From Rhodobacter xanthinilyticus (GTDB taxonomy: Bacteria; Pseudomonadota; Alphaproteobacteria; Rhodobacterales; Rhodobacteraceae), in the NCBI RefSeq assembly GCF_001856665.1, contig NZ_CP017781.1, positions 1,178,001-1,242,000 on the forward strand: a stretch of 64,000 nt of DNA, read 5' to 3'. The notes under the pieces were generated by a model. It was given only the letters and a program-made list of their open reading frames with translations. It did not search any database and was not told where the DNA came from. A program made the position numbers and the translations under genes. Below are positions 42,771-50,940 of the stretch, one piece after another; within the stretch, counting starts at the first letter, position 1; every line of letters begins with the position of its first letter.

Positions 42771-43229
42771 ATGCTCACCATCACCCGCGAACATCCCGTT
42801 CAGGAAAACCTCGCCCATCTGCACGCCCGCCACCATGCCGCGATGCATGCCGACACGCCGCCCGAATCGATCCACATGCTGCCGCCCGAAGCGCTCGCCG
42901 CCCCCGGCATCACCTTCTTCGTGCTGCGCGAGGAGGGCCGCGCGCTCGGCATGGGCGCGCTCAAACGCCTCGCGGCGGATCATGCCGAGATCAAATCCAT
43001 GCATATCCTCGAAGAGACCCGCGGGCGCGGGCTGGCGCGGATGATGCTCGGCCATCTGATCACCGAAGCGCGCAGCCTCGGCTTTGCGCGGCTGAGCCTC
43101 GAGACCGGATCGCAGCCCTCCTTCGCGCCCGCCCGCGCGCTCTATCTCGCCGCCGGCTTCACCGAATGCCCGCCCTTCGAGGGCTACAGCCTCGACCCGA
43201 TGTCGGTCTATCTGACGCGCGCGATCTGA
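42771..43229 (+). CDS. GNAT-family N-acetyltransferase
   Basis: 152 aa from the ATG at 42771. The acetyl-CoA site is seen in IKSMHILEETRGRGLARMMLGHLI (residues about 72-95, R/Q-x-x-G-x-G/A loop), with LSLETGSQPSFAPARALYLAAGF and a final SVYLTRAI. It is a small cytoplasmic acetyltransferase with unknown substrate, similar in pattern to E. coli YsnE/YafP-like proteins. It is divergent from the metal operon and precedes tRNA-Arg. Confidence 0.85.
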   Translation: MLTITREHPVQENLAHLHARHHAAMHADTPPESIHMLPPEALAAPGITFFVLREEGRALGMGALKRLAADHAEIKSMHILEETRGRGLARMMLGHLITEARSLGFARLSLETGSQPSFAPARALYLAAGFTECPPFEGYSLDPMSVYLTRAI

Positions 43230-43279
43230 CCGCCCCGGCTTGCAAGAACCCGCCGCTTTGCGCCATAAGGGCGCGGTGC

Positions 43280-43356
43280 GGTCCCGTAGCTCAACTGGAT
43301 AGAGCAGCTGCCTTCTAAGCAGCGGGTTGGGGGTTCGAGCCCTCCCGGGATCGCCA
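43280..43356 (+). tRNA. tRNA-Arg (UCU)
   Basis: A 77-nt cloverleaf with encoded CCA. Acceptor GGTCCCG/CGGGATC, anticodon stem GCTGC/GCAGC with loop CTTCTAA (anticodon TCT in DNA), T arm GGGGG/CCTCC with loop TTCGAGC. It decodes AGA and AGG. A hairpin follows at 43364. Confidence 0.96.
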
Positions 43357-43363
43357 GTTGCGC

Positions 43364-43390
43364 CCGCGATTGTATCCATATCAATCGCGG
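43364..43390 (+). terminator. Terminator-like hairpin after tRNA-Arg
   Basis: CCGCGATTG (43364-43372) and CAATCGCGG (43382-43390) form a perfect 9-bp stem with a 9-base loop, followed by CCTTTCC. It starts 8 bp after the tRNA CCA end. Confidence 0.75.
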
Positions 43391-43448
43391 CCTTTCCGGC
43401 GCCCGCGCCGCGTCCTAAGTAGGGCCGGGGAGAGCTGCGGAGATCGTC

Positions 43449-44450
43449 ATGCGGATTTTCATCAATGGCTTCGGCCGGATCGGGCGCTCGGTCCTGCGCG
43501 CGCTGATGCTTGAACGCGCCCGCGGCGGCGCGCGCTGGCCGCTCCTCGAAGTGGTCGGCATCAACGATATCGCCACCCCCGAGATGTGCGCCTATCTCTT
43601 TGAATATGATAGCGTCTTCGGGCCCTGGCGGGGCTCGGTCGCGCGCGCGCCCGGGGCGCTGGTGATCGATGGTCTGGCGATCGCGCTGCACCGCGTGGCG
43701 GATCTGAGCTGCCTCGATCTCTCCAATGTCGATGTCGTCTTCGAATGCACCGGGCGCGCCGATGATGCCACGATCGCGGGGCAGGGGCTGGCGGGCGGGG
43801 CCGGGCGGGTGCTGATCTCCGGCCCCTCGCGCGCGGCCGATTTCACCGTCGTGCTCGGCGCCAATGACGCCGGGCTGGGCGCCCAACGCATCGTCTCGAA
43901 TGCGAGCTGCACCACCAACGCACTCGCCCCCCTCGCCGCCGCGCTGGACGCCGAATTCGGCATCGTCACCGGCTCGATGACCACGATCCATTGCTACACC
44001 GGCTCGCAGCCCACCGTGGACGCGCCCGCCGCCGATTTCGCCCGCTCGCGCGCGGCCGCCCTCTCGATGGTGCCGACCACCACCTCGGCGGGCCGGCTGC
44101 TCGACGGCGTGCTGCCCCATCTCGCTGGCCGGCTGATCGCGCAGGCCGTGCGCGTGCCCACCGCCTCGGTCTCCGCCGTCGATCTCGCGGTGATGACCAC
44201 CCGCCCGGCCACCCCGGCGGCGGTGAACGCGCTCTTTGCCCGCCTCGCGGCCGAGGGCGGCGTGATCGGCGCGACCGAGGCCGCGCTCGTCTCCACCGAC
44301 CTGCGCGCGCGGCGCGAAAGCGTGGTCATGGCGCTGCCCGAAACCCGCGTGACCGAGGGCGGGCTGTTGCGTGTCTTTGGCTGGTATGACAACGAATGGG
44401 GCTTCTCGAACCGCATGCTCGATATCGCCGAGCGCCTCGCAGAGCTTTGA
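43449..44450 (+). CDS. gap: Type I glyceraldehyde-3-phosphate dehydrogenase, divergent
   Basis: 333 aa. INGFGRIGRSVLRA is the NAD-binding loop. The catalytic SNASCTTNALAP (canonical SCTTNCLAP, second Cys replaced by Ala) and the His in SMTTIHCYTGSQPTVD are present, as are STDLRARRESVV and WYDNEWGFSNRM. The usual AYTNDQ is CYTGSQ here, and DLRARRESV differs from the common D-x-R-S-S-x-x-D. It is likely a glycolytic or Epd-like paralogue; the altered substrate loops make the exact substrate uncertain. A terminator follows 10 bp after the stop. Confidence 0.85.
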   Translation: MRIFINGFGRIGRSVLRALMLERARGGARWPLLEVVGINDIATPEMCAYLFEYDSVFGPWRGSVARAPGALVIDGLAIALHRVADLSCLDLSNVDVVFECTGRADDATIAGQGLAGGAGRVLISGPSRAADFTVVLGANDAGLGAQRIVSNASCTTNALAPLAAALDAEFGIVTGSMTTIHCYTGSQPTVDAPAADFARSRAAALSMVPTTTSAGRLLDGVLPHLAGRLIAQAVRVPTASVSAVDLAVMTTRPATPAAVNALFARLAAEGGVIGATEAALVSTDLRARRESVVMALPETRVTEGGLLRVFGWYDNEWGFSNRMLDIAERLAEL

Positions 44451-44460
44451 TCTCAAACGA

Positions 44461-44485
44461 AAAAGCCCCGCGCGAGCGGGGCTTT
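44461..44485. terminator. Bidirectional terminator between gap and the Bax-inhibitor gene
   Basis: AAAGCCCCGC and GCGGGGCTTT pair over a short GCGA loop, with A and T runs outside. It serves the convergent genes on both sides. Confidence 0.88.
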
Positions 44486-44507
44486 CCGTGGCATCCTGTC
44501 AAGCCGC

Positions 44508-45263
44508 TCACTCGCGGCGGTCGCCCAAGAATTGCAGCAAGAACATGAACAGGTTGATGAAGTCGAGATAGAGCTGCAGCGCGCCGAGGATCGCGGCCTT
44601 GCCGAGGAAATCGCGGTCCGAGTTCACCATCTGCAGGTAGGTGTTCTTGATGTTTTGCGTGTCATAGGCGGTCAGACCGGCAAACAGCAGCACCCCGATC
44701 ACCGAGATCGCGAATTGCAGCGCCGAGCTGGCGAGGAAGATGTTCACGATCGAGGCGACCACAAGCCCGATCACGCCCATCATCAGGAACGAGCCGAAGG
44801 CGGTCAGGTTGCGCTTGGTCGTGTAGCCGTAAAGCGACAGCCCCGCGAAGGCGATCGCGGTCACGAGGAAGGTCGTCGCGATCGACACCCCGGTATAGAC
44901 GAGGAAGATCGACGAGAGCGATGCCCCCATCAGCGCCGCATAGGCCCAGAACACCATCTGCGCGGTCGAGGTCTGCATCTTGTGCAGCGTCGCCGAGAAG
45001 GCGAAGACCACCACCAGCGGCGCGAACATCAGCACCCATTTCAGCGGCGAGGTATAGATCGCCGCGCCGAATTGCGTGAGCTGCATCTGCCCCGAGGCAT
45101 CGACCGTCGCCGACATCGCGGCAAAGAGCCAGGCGACGACGCCGGTGATCGCCATGCCGCCGGCCATCAGCCCGTAAACCTTGTTCATATGGGCGCGCAG
45201 GCCCTCGTCGATATAGCTCGCGCGCGCGGCATCCGTGCTGCGCATCGTGTTGAAATCGGCCAT
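44508..45263 (-). CDS. Bax inhibitor-1/YccA family membrane protein
   Basis: 251 aa from the ATG at 45263 (GGAGGGAAG just upstream). Seven membrane segments are visible. The family pattern is clear in LRAHMNKVYGLMAGGMAITG, LSLYGYTTKRNLTAFGSFL, FAGLTAYDTQNIKNTYLQM and the C-terminal ALQLYLDFINLFMFLLQFLG. Relatives affect membrane protein quality control or calcium leak; the role here is unknown. Confidence 0.94.
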   Translation of the reverse strand: MADFNTMRSTDAARASYIDEGLRAHMNKVYGLMAGGMAITGVVAWLFAAMSATVDASGQMQLTQFGAAIYTSPLKWVLMFAPLVVVFAFSATLHKMQTSTAQMVFWAYAALMGASLSSIFLVYTGVSIATTFLVTAIAFAGLSLYGYTTKRNLTAFGSFLMMGVIGLVVASIVNIFLASSALQFAISVIGVLLFAGLTAYDTQNIKNTYLQMVNSDRDFLGKAAILGALQLYLDFINLFMFLLQFLGDRRE

Positions 45264-45368
45264 ACTTCCCTCCGTAATGTCGCTCTCCCGCGCCCTGAAC
45301 GCGGGTTTGGCTTCGATATTGGAAGCCCCACGCGCCATTTCAAGACGCGCGCGGGCGGTTTTCGCGCC

Positions 45369-46328
45369 TCACCGCATCGTGACCACGACCTTGCCGGTCG
45401 AACGGCGGTCGCGCAGCATCGCCAGCGCCTCCTCGACCCGCGCCAGCGGCAGCTCGGCCGAGATATGCGGCCGCAAACCGCCCTCGGCAAACATCGCGAA
45501 GAGCCGCGCCATCGAACCGGTCAGAAGCCCCGCATCGAGCTTCAGATAGCCGCCCCAGTAAAGCCCGTGAATCTCGAGGTTTTTCACCAGCGCATGGTTG
45601 AGCTTCAACGCCGGCTGCGCGCCCGAGGCAAAGCCGATCACCAAGAACCGCCCGCCCGGTTTGAGCGCGGCGAAGGCCGCCTCGCCCGCCGCGCCGCCGA
45701 TCGCGTCATAGACCACATCGACGCCCCCCGCCGCCTTCAGCGCGCCCTTCAGATCCGCCGTCTCGCTGTCGATCACGAGATCCGCCCCCGCCGCCCGCGC
45801 GATCGCGAGCTTCTCCTCGCCGCGCGCGCAAGCGATCACCCGCGCCCCCATCCGCGCGCCGATCTCGACCGCGGTCAGCCCCACACCCCCCGCCGCGCCG
45901 AGCACAACCAAGGTCTCGCCCGGCGCCAGCCGCCCGCGCGCCTCGAGCGCCAGATGCGAGGTGCCATAAGCGATCTGAAACGCCGCGGCCTGCGCGTAAC
46001 TCATCCCCGCGGGCATCTCCGTGCAGCGGGTTTCGGCGAAATTTCCCGCCTCGGCGAGCCCGCCCTGCCCGGAAAACACCGCCACCCGCGCGCCCGGGCT
46101 GAGCCGCGTGCCCGGCCCCGCCGCCGTGACCCGCCCGGCGAGCTCCATCCCCATCACGAACGGCGCCGCGGGCGTGTCCTGATACTTGCCCTCGATCATC
46201 AGAAGATCGGCGAAATTGAGCCCGCAGGCCGCGATCTCGACCTGCACCTCGCCCGGGCCGGGCGGGCCGAGCGGCAGATCGACAAGGGCAGGGGCGGTGG
46301 CAGGCGAGGCGATCTGATAGGCGCGCAT
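45369..46328 (-). CDS. Zinc-independent NADPH:quinone oxidoreductase (MDR family)
   Basis: 319 aa from the ATG at 46328. GLNFADLLMIEGKYQDTPAAPFVMGMELAGRV is the quinone-oxidoreductase signature. VLGAAGGVGLTAVEIGARMGA near residue 145 is the NADPH loop, and GFASGAQPALKLNHALVKNLEIHGLYWG a late family block. It lacks the structural and catalytic zinc ligands of alcohol dehydrogenases. It probably reduces quinones or enones. Confidence 0.9.
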   Translation of the reverse strand: MRAYQIASPATAPALVDLPLGPPGPGEVQVEIAACGLNFADLLMIEGKYQDTPAAPFVMGMELAGRVTAAGPGTRLSPGARVAVFSGQGGLAEAGNFAETRCTEMPAGMSYAQAAAFQIAYGTSHLALEARGRLAPGETLVVLGAAGGVGLTAVEIGARMGARVIACARGEEKLAIARAAGADLVIDSETADLKGALKAAGGVDVVYDAIGGAAGEAAFAALKPGGRFLVIGFASGAQPALKLNHALVKNLEIHGLYWGGYLKLDAGLLTGSMARLFAMFAEGGLRPHISAELPLARVEEALAMLRDRRSTGKVVVTMR

Positions 46329-46724
46329 GGTCTTTCCGGTCGTCAGGGCTGTGAAGGTTGGGCGGGGCCCGCCGGGCAGGATAGTGCCTGCGCCCCGCGC
46401 AGACCAGAGCCCGCGGCCGCGCCGTGACGGCAAACCCGGGGGGGAAGTTGACGTAAAGGCGAATCAATCGCCGTTGCAAGCTGGGTGCCGTGACGTAGCG
46501 GAAGCCGCAAATTGCATTGCAAAATGCAAAACACGCCGCGCGCGAGCGCCCCGCCAAAGAGTCCCGCACAGGGGGAACGCCCCCGATTGGTCGGAAATTT
46601 GCTCCGATTGCTCGCTTGGGGCTATTCTGGCACCTGTCTTTTTAGACAGGTTTAACGATTTGCAACGGAAGTTCCAATTAAGCGCGTGTTACCAATCAGA
46701 ACCTGGTGGTTTGAGGGCGATTAC
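46329..46724. other. Divergent regulatory region upstream of the XRE gene
   Basis: 396 bp without a protein gene. The right half, about 46440-46720, is distinctly AT-richer than the neighbours. It holds the palindrome at 46632-46651 and a short CATTGCAAAATGCAAAAC stretch near 46513-46531. It is long enough for a small RNA, but I cannot define one. Confidence 0.45.
46632..46651. promoter_or_regulatory. Palindrome upstream of the XRE regulator gene
   Basis: ACCTGTC and GACAGGT (7-bp arms) flank TTTTTA. It lies 74 bp before the regulator's ATG in AT-rich DNA, as expected for a self-regulated operator of a helix-turn-helix protein. Because the loop is a T run, it could also be read as a hairpin in RNA. 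Confidence 0.5.
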
Positions 46725-47090
46725 ATGAAACATCCTGTCGATGTCCACGTGGGCAAACGCATCCGTCATCGGCGTTGGCTGATCGGCATGACGCAGCAGC
46801 AACTGGCCGACAAGGTTGGCATCAAGTTCCAGCAGATCCAGAAATACGAGACCGGCATGAACCGCGTCTCCGCCTCGCGTCTGTGGGATATCGCCGACGC
46901 GCTCGACGTGCCGATCTCGTTCTTCTTCGAGGGGCTCGCGGGCGAGGCCGAGGCGCCGATGCGCGAGATCACCGGCGATATCCTCGCCGACAAGGAGGCG
47001 CTGGCGCTCGTGCGCTCCTATTATGCGATCCCGGAAGCGCAGCGCCGCCGGCTCTTCGAGCTTGCGAAAGTGCTCTCCGACGCGGCCTGA
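46725..47090 (+). CDS. XRE-family transcriptional regulator
   Basis: 121 aa from the ATG at 46725. The Cro/CI helix-turn-helix covers residues about 9-65: VGKRIRHRRWLIGMTQQQLADKVGIKFQQIQKYETGMNRV. The C-terminal 50 residues (FFFEGL...LVRSYYAIPEAQRRRLFELAKVLSDAA) match the common alphaproteobacterial group of short XRE regulators. The target is unknown; the palindrome upstream suggests self-control. A terminator follows at 47098. Confidence 0.92.
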   Translation: MKHPVDVHVGKRIRHRRWLIGMTQQQLADKVGIKFQQIQKYETGMNRVSASRLWDIADALDVPISFFFEGLAGEAEAPMREITGDILADKEALALVRSYYAIPEAQRRRLFELAKVLSDAA

Positions 47091-47097
47091 GCGGCCA

Positions 47098-47115
47098 AAA
47101 GCCCCGCGGGGCTTT
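47098..47115 (+). terminator. Terminator after the XRE gene
   Basis: AAAGCCCC-GC-GGGGCTTT is a near-perfect palindrome of 18 bases, 8 bp after the stop, with T and A runs at its edges. Confidence 0.8.
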
Positions 47116-47183
47116 GGAAAACTTGACCATGGGCAAGGGGGCGGCTACCGCTCCCTTGTTGCATTTCGGCGCAGGGGGCGAGC

Positions 47184-48005
47184 ATGGCGGGGATTTTGAG
47201 CGAGGCGGAACGGGCCCATCTGGCCGAGGTGGCGCAGGCGCTGGCCGAGGCCGCGCGGCGCGAAACCCTCGCCGCCTTCCGCCCCGAGGGCGGGATCGCG
47301 GCGCAGAACAAGCTCGCGGGCGGCTTTGACCCGGTTACCGCCGCCGACCGCGCCGCCGAGGCCGCGATGCGCGAGATCCTCGCCCGCGAGCGCCCCGAGG
47401 ATGGCATCTATGGCGAGGAATATGGCGTGAAATCAGGCTCTTCCGGCCTGACCTGGGTGCTCGACCCGATCGACGGAACCCGTGGCTACATGTCCGGCAC
47501 GCCGACCTGGGGGGTGCTGATCGCGCTCTCCGAAGAGCTCGAGGATGGCCCGGGCCGCCCGCTGATGGGCCTGATCGACCAGCCCTATATCGGCGAGCGC
47601 TTCTTTGGCGGCTTTGGCGCGGCCTGGTCGCGCGGGCCGCTGGGGGAGCGGCGGCTGCGCACGCGCGCGGCGCGGCCCCTGGCCGAGGCGGTGCTCTATT
47701 CCACCTTCCCCGAGGTTGGCACCCCCGAAGAGGGCGCGGCCTTTGCGCGGCTTTCCCGCGCGGCGCGCCTGACCCGCTACGGCACCGATTGCTATGCCTA
47801 TGCGCTGATCGCGGCGGGGCAGATCGACCTTGTCGTCGAGGCCGGGCTGCAGCCCTATGATGTCGGCGGCCCGATCGCGGTGATCGAGGCGGCGGGCGGG
47901 ATCGTCACCGATTGGGCCGGCGGGCCGGCCTGGCGCGGCGGGCGGGTGCTCGCGGCGGCGAATGCCGAGACCCACGCGGCGGCGATGGCGATTTTGGCGG
48001 GCTAG
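47184..48005 (+). CDS. Inositol-monophosphatase family enzyme (histidinol-phosphatase HisN-like)
   Basis: 273 aa. The metal-binding motifs of the family are seen: FDPVTAADRAAEAAMREIL (about residue 48), YGEEYG with Glu (about 78), WVLDPIDGTRGYMSGTPTWG (about 90-110, the DPxDGT site) and GLQPYDVGGPIAVIEAAGG near the end (usually WD; YD here). RGYMSGTPTWGVLIAL strongly resembles HisN of actinobacteria and alphaproteobacteria, which removes phosphate from histidinol phosphate. Other phosphate esters are possible. Confidence 0.85.
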   Translation: MAGILSEAERAHLAEVAQALAEAARRETLAAFRPEGGIAAQNKLAGGFDPVTAADRAAEAAMREILARERPEDGIYGEEYGVKSGSSGLTWVLDPIDGTRGYMSGTPTWGVLIALSEELEDGPGRPLMGLIDQPYIGERFFGGFGAAWSRGPLGERRLRTRAARPLAEAVLYSTFPEVGTPEEGAAFARLSRAARLTRYGTDCYAYALIAAGQIDLVVEAGLQPYDVGGPIAVIEAAGGIVTDWAGGPAWRGGRVLAAANAETHAAAMAILAG

Positions 48006-48024
48006 GCCGGGGCGCTGCCCCGGA

Positions 48025-48051
48025 CCCCGGGATATTTGGGGCAAGATGAAA
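48025..48051. repeat. Half of a type A palindrome in a gene leader
   Basis: CCCCGGGATATTTG, GG, GCAAGATGAAA appears once with no inverted partner. It ends 9 bp before the ATG of the next gene and so becomes part of that gene's mRNA leader; GGCGAGGGG after it acts as the ribosome site. A GGGGCGCTGCCCC box precedes it. Confidence 0.75.
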
Positions 48052-48060
48052 GGCGAGGGG

Positions 48061-49398
48061 ATGCGCGAGATTCTGATCCGGGGTGCGGGGGTCGTGGTCA
48101 CCATGGATGCCGCGCGGCGCGAGCTTGCGGGCGCTGACGTGCTCCTGCGGGGCGGAGAAATTGTCAGCCTCGGCAAGGGGTTGCGGACCGAAGGTGAGGT
48201 GGTCGAAGCGCGCGGTTGCGTGGTGACGCCGGGGCTCGTGAACACCCATCACCATCTCTATCAGACGCTGACGCGGGCGGTGCCGGGCGGGCAGGATGCG
48301 CTCCTTTTCGGCTGGCTGAAGACGCTTTATCCGATCTGGGCGAAGATGGGCCCGGAGGAAATCCGCGTCTCGGCGCTCGCCGGGCTGGCCGAGCTCGCGC
48401 TTTCGGGCTGCACGATGAGCTCGGACCATCTCTACATGTATCCCAACGGCGCCCGTCTCGAGGATACGATCGACGCGGCCACCGAGATCGGCCTGCGCTT
48501 CCACCCGACCCGCGGCGCCATGTCGATCGGCGAGAGCGCGGGTGGGCTGCCCCCCGATGCGCTGGTCGAGCGCGAGGCCGCGATTCTCGAGGATTGCATC
48601 CGGGTGATCGACGCCTTCCACGACCCGCATGAGGGCGCGATGGTCCGCGTCTGCGTGGCGCCCTGTTCGCCGTTTTCGGTTTCGCGCGAGCTGATGCGCG
48701 ATGCGGCGCTGCTTGCCCGCGACAAGGGCGTCATGCTGCACACCCATCTGGCCGAAAACGACGAGGATATCGCCTATTCCGAGGCGCAGTTCGGCTGCCG
48801 CCCCGGCCAATATGCCGAGGATCTCGGCTGGACTGGCGCGGATGTCTGGCATGCGCATTGTGTGAAACTCGATTGTTCGGAAATTGAAGTTTTTGCCCGC
48901 ACGGGCACCGGGGTTGCCCATTGTCCCTGTTCGAATTGTCGTCTTGGTTCCGGGATCGCGCCGGTGCGGGCGATGCGCGATGCGGGGGTGAAAGTGGCGC
49001 TTGGGGTCGATGGATCGGCCAGCAATGACGCGGGCGCGCTGATTGCCGAGGCGCGTCAGGCGATGCTCTTGCAGCGGGTGCAAAACGGCGCCGATGCGAT
49101 GAGCGCGCGCGAGGCGCTCGAGATCGCAACCTTGGGCGGCGCGCGGGTTCTGGGCCGCCCCGAGCTTGGCCAGATCGCGCCGGGCAAGCGCGCCGATCTC
49201 GCGCTGTGGGATGTCTCGGGCCTCGAGGCCGCCGGCGCCTGGGATCCGGTCGCGGCGCTGGTGCTGTGCGGCATGACCCGGGTCAAACATCTCTTCGTCG
49301 AGGGCCGCCAGGTGGTGCGCGACGGCGCGCTCACCACGATCGACCTCGGGCGCACCATCGCGCATCAGACCCGCCTCGCGCGGCGGCTCGCGGCGTGA
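48061..49398 (+). CDS. Amidohydrolase, 8-oxoguanine deaminase type
   Basis: 445 aa from the ATG at 48061. Metal ligands: NTHHHLYQTLTRAVPG (about residue 63), THLAEND (about 228), the His in WHAHCVKLD (about 263) and GVDGSASND (about 315). LFGWLKTLYPIW, SSDHLYMYPNG and CPCSNCRLGSGIAP are specific to the 8-oxoguanine deaminase/hydroxydechloroatrazine ethylaminohydrolase subgroup (cytosine-deaminase clan). It likely turns 8-oxoguanine into urate. It ends exactly against the convergent guanine deaminase gene, so both purine deaminases sit together. Confidence 0.85.
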   Translation: MREILIRGAGVVVTMDAARRELAGADVLLRGGEIVSLGKGLRTEGEVVEARGCVVTPGLVNTHHHLYQTLTRAVPGGQDALLFGWLKTLYPIWAKMGPEEIRVSALAGLAELALSGCTMSSDHLYMYPNGARLEDTIDAATEIGLRFHPTRGAMSIGESAGGLPPDALVEREAAILEDCIRVIDAFHDPHEGAMVRVCVAPCSPFSVSRELMRDAALLARDKGVMLHTHLAENDEDIAYSEAQFGCRPGQYAEDLGWTGADVWHAHCVKLDCSEIEVFARTGTGVAHCPCSNCRLGSGIAPVRAMRDAGVKVALGVDGSASNDAGALIAEARQAMLLQRVQNGADAMSAREALEIATLGGARVLGRPELGQIAPGKRADLALWDVSGLEAAGAWDPVAALVLCGMTRVKHLFVEGRQVVRDGALTTIDLGRTIAHQTRLARRLAA

Positions 49399-49401
49399 TC
49401 A
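49396..49401. other. Second tail-to-tail TGATCA stop junction
   Basis: The plus-strand TGA (49396-49398) abuts the reverse of the minus-strand TGA (49399-49401), exactly as at 7993-7998. The two purine deaminase genes end with no spacer. Confidence 0.9.
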
Positions 49402-50679
49402 GCGCCGCTTCTGCCCGCCGACCCAGACGCTGGTGATCGCCCGGTCATCGCCCATCATGATCGTCGGGAAGAGCGCCTCCCAGAACCCCTCGGCGCGCGC
49501 CGCCCGCTGCGCGATCGCCGGCGTCGAGGCGAGATCCACCACGATCAGATCGGCCTCCATCCCCGCCGCCAGATTGCCGATTTTATCCGCAACCCCAAGG
49601 GCTTGCGCCGAGGCCCCGGTGGCGAGCCACCATAGCTGCGCGGGGTGAAGGGGCATGTGGCGCAGCTGCGCGATCTCATAGGCCGCGGCCATCGTGCGCA
49701 GCATCGAGAAGCTCGAGCCGCCCCCCGTATCGGTCGCGAGCCCGACCCGCATCCGCGCCGCCACCCCCGCCATGTCAAAAAGCCCCGAGCCGATGAATGT
49801 GTTCGAGGTCGGGCAATGCACCACCGCCGCGCCCACCTCCGCCAGCCGGTCGATCTCGCGCGGCTCGAGATGGATCGCATGGCCGTAAAGCCCGTTTGCG
49901 CCCAAGAGCCCGAAGGCCTCATAAGTGTCGAGATAATCGCGCGCCTGCGGGAACAGCCCCTTCACCCAGGCGATCTCGTCGGTCTGCTCGCTCAGATGGG
50001 TCTGCATCAGACAGTCCGGGTGCGCGGCCCAGAGCGCGCCAAGCGCCTCGAGCTGCTCGGGGCTCGAGGTCGGCGAAAATCGCGGCGTGATCACATAGGA
50101 GAGCCGCCCCCGCCCATGCCAGCGCGCCAAAAGCGCCGCCGATTGGTCATAGGCCGTGGCCGGCGTGTCGCGCAGCCCCTCGGGCGCGTTGCGGTCCATG
50201 CAGGTCTTGCCGCCAAAGGCCCGCATCCCCCGCGCCTCGGCGGCGCCAAAAAACGCCTCGACGCTCTCGGGATGGATCGTGCAATAGCTGCACATCGCCG
50301 TCGTGCCATGCGCAAGCGCCAGGTCGAAATAGCGCTCCGCCACCGCCGCCGCATAGGCCGGGTCGGCAAAGCGCATCTCCTCGGGGAAGGTGTAACTCTC
50401 CAGCCAGTCGATCAGCCGCTTTCCCCAGCTCGCGATGATTGCGGTCTGCGGGTAATGCACATGCGCGTCGATGAACCCCGCCGAGATCAGCGCCTGCCCG
50501 TAATCATGCAGCCGCGCCGCCGGATAGGCCGCGCGCAGATCCGCCGCCGCGCCGACCGCCACGATCCGCCCCTCGGCCACCGCCACCGCGCCGCACGCCT
50601 CATGCCGCGCCGCCGCCGCCCCTTCGCGCAGCGGATCGCCCTCGAAACTCAACACCTGTCCCAGCAGCAGATCGACCAT
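49399..50679 (-). CDS. guaD: Guanine deaminase
   Basis: 426 aa from the ATG at 50679. Conserved guanine deaminase blocks are present: PGFIDAHVHYPQT appears as SAGFIDAHVHYPQT (about residue 73), SWGKRLIDWLESYTFPEE, LMQTHLSEQTDEIAWV, YGHAIHLEPREIDRL, VHCPTSNTFIGSGLFDM and LATDTGGGSSFSML. These hold the single zinc ligands and catalytic Glu. It converts guanine to xanthine. Together with the convergent 8-oxoguanine deaminase it indicates purine salvage or breakdown. Its promoter region holds a type C palindrome. Confidence 0.94.
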   Translation of the reverse strand: MVDLLLGQVLSFEGDPLREGAAAARHEACGAVAVAEGRIVAVGAAADLRAAYPAARLHDYGQALISAGFIDAHVHYPQTAIIASWGKRLIDWLESYTFPEEMRFADPAYAAAVAERYFDLALAHGTTAMCSYCTIHPESVEAFFGAAEARGMRAFGGKTCMDRNAPEGLRDTPATAYDQSAALLARWHGRGRLSYVITPRFSPTSSPEQLEALGALWAAHPDCLMQTHLSEQTDEIAWVKGLFPQARDYLDTYEAFGLLGANGLYGHAIHLEPREIDRLAEVGAAVVHCPTSNTFIGSGLFDMAGVAARMRVGLATDTGGGSSFSMLRTMAAAYEIAQLRHMPLHPAQLWWLATGASAQALGVADKIGNLAAGMEADLIVVDLASTPAIAQRAARAEGFWEALFPTIMMGDDRAITSVWVGGQKRR

Positions 50680-50769
50680 CGCGCCCCCCTTCGGTTCGCC
50701 CCAGCCTAGGCCCGCGCACCCGTCGGGGGCAAGCGCTCTTGCCCCGCCGCCCGCGAGCCCCGCCCGTGC

Positions 50770-50839
50770 TTGCGTATTTGAGCCAAGAAGAAACGGCAGG
50801 CCTGCGCGAGTTTCCCTTCTTCTTGGTCCAAATACGCAA
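50770..50839. repeat. Intergenic palindrome type C, copy 1 (divergent promoters)
   Basis: Left arm 50770-50793 reads TTGCGTATTTGAG then CCAAGAAGAAA. Right arm 50817-50839 is its complement, with AG replaced by GA in the variable pair. The loop is about 23 bases. Unlike the other copies it lies between two divergent genes, guaD and mgtE, so it cannot be a 3'-end terminator for either. Confidence 0.82.
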
Positions 50840-50940
50840 ATTCTGTCCTGCCCACCCGGCGCCCGGGCCGCGTTTTTCTCCCCCCGCCCCCTGTCGCCCG
50901 GCGGCGGGCTTCGGTAAGGTGCGCCAAAACAGGGGGTCGC

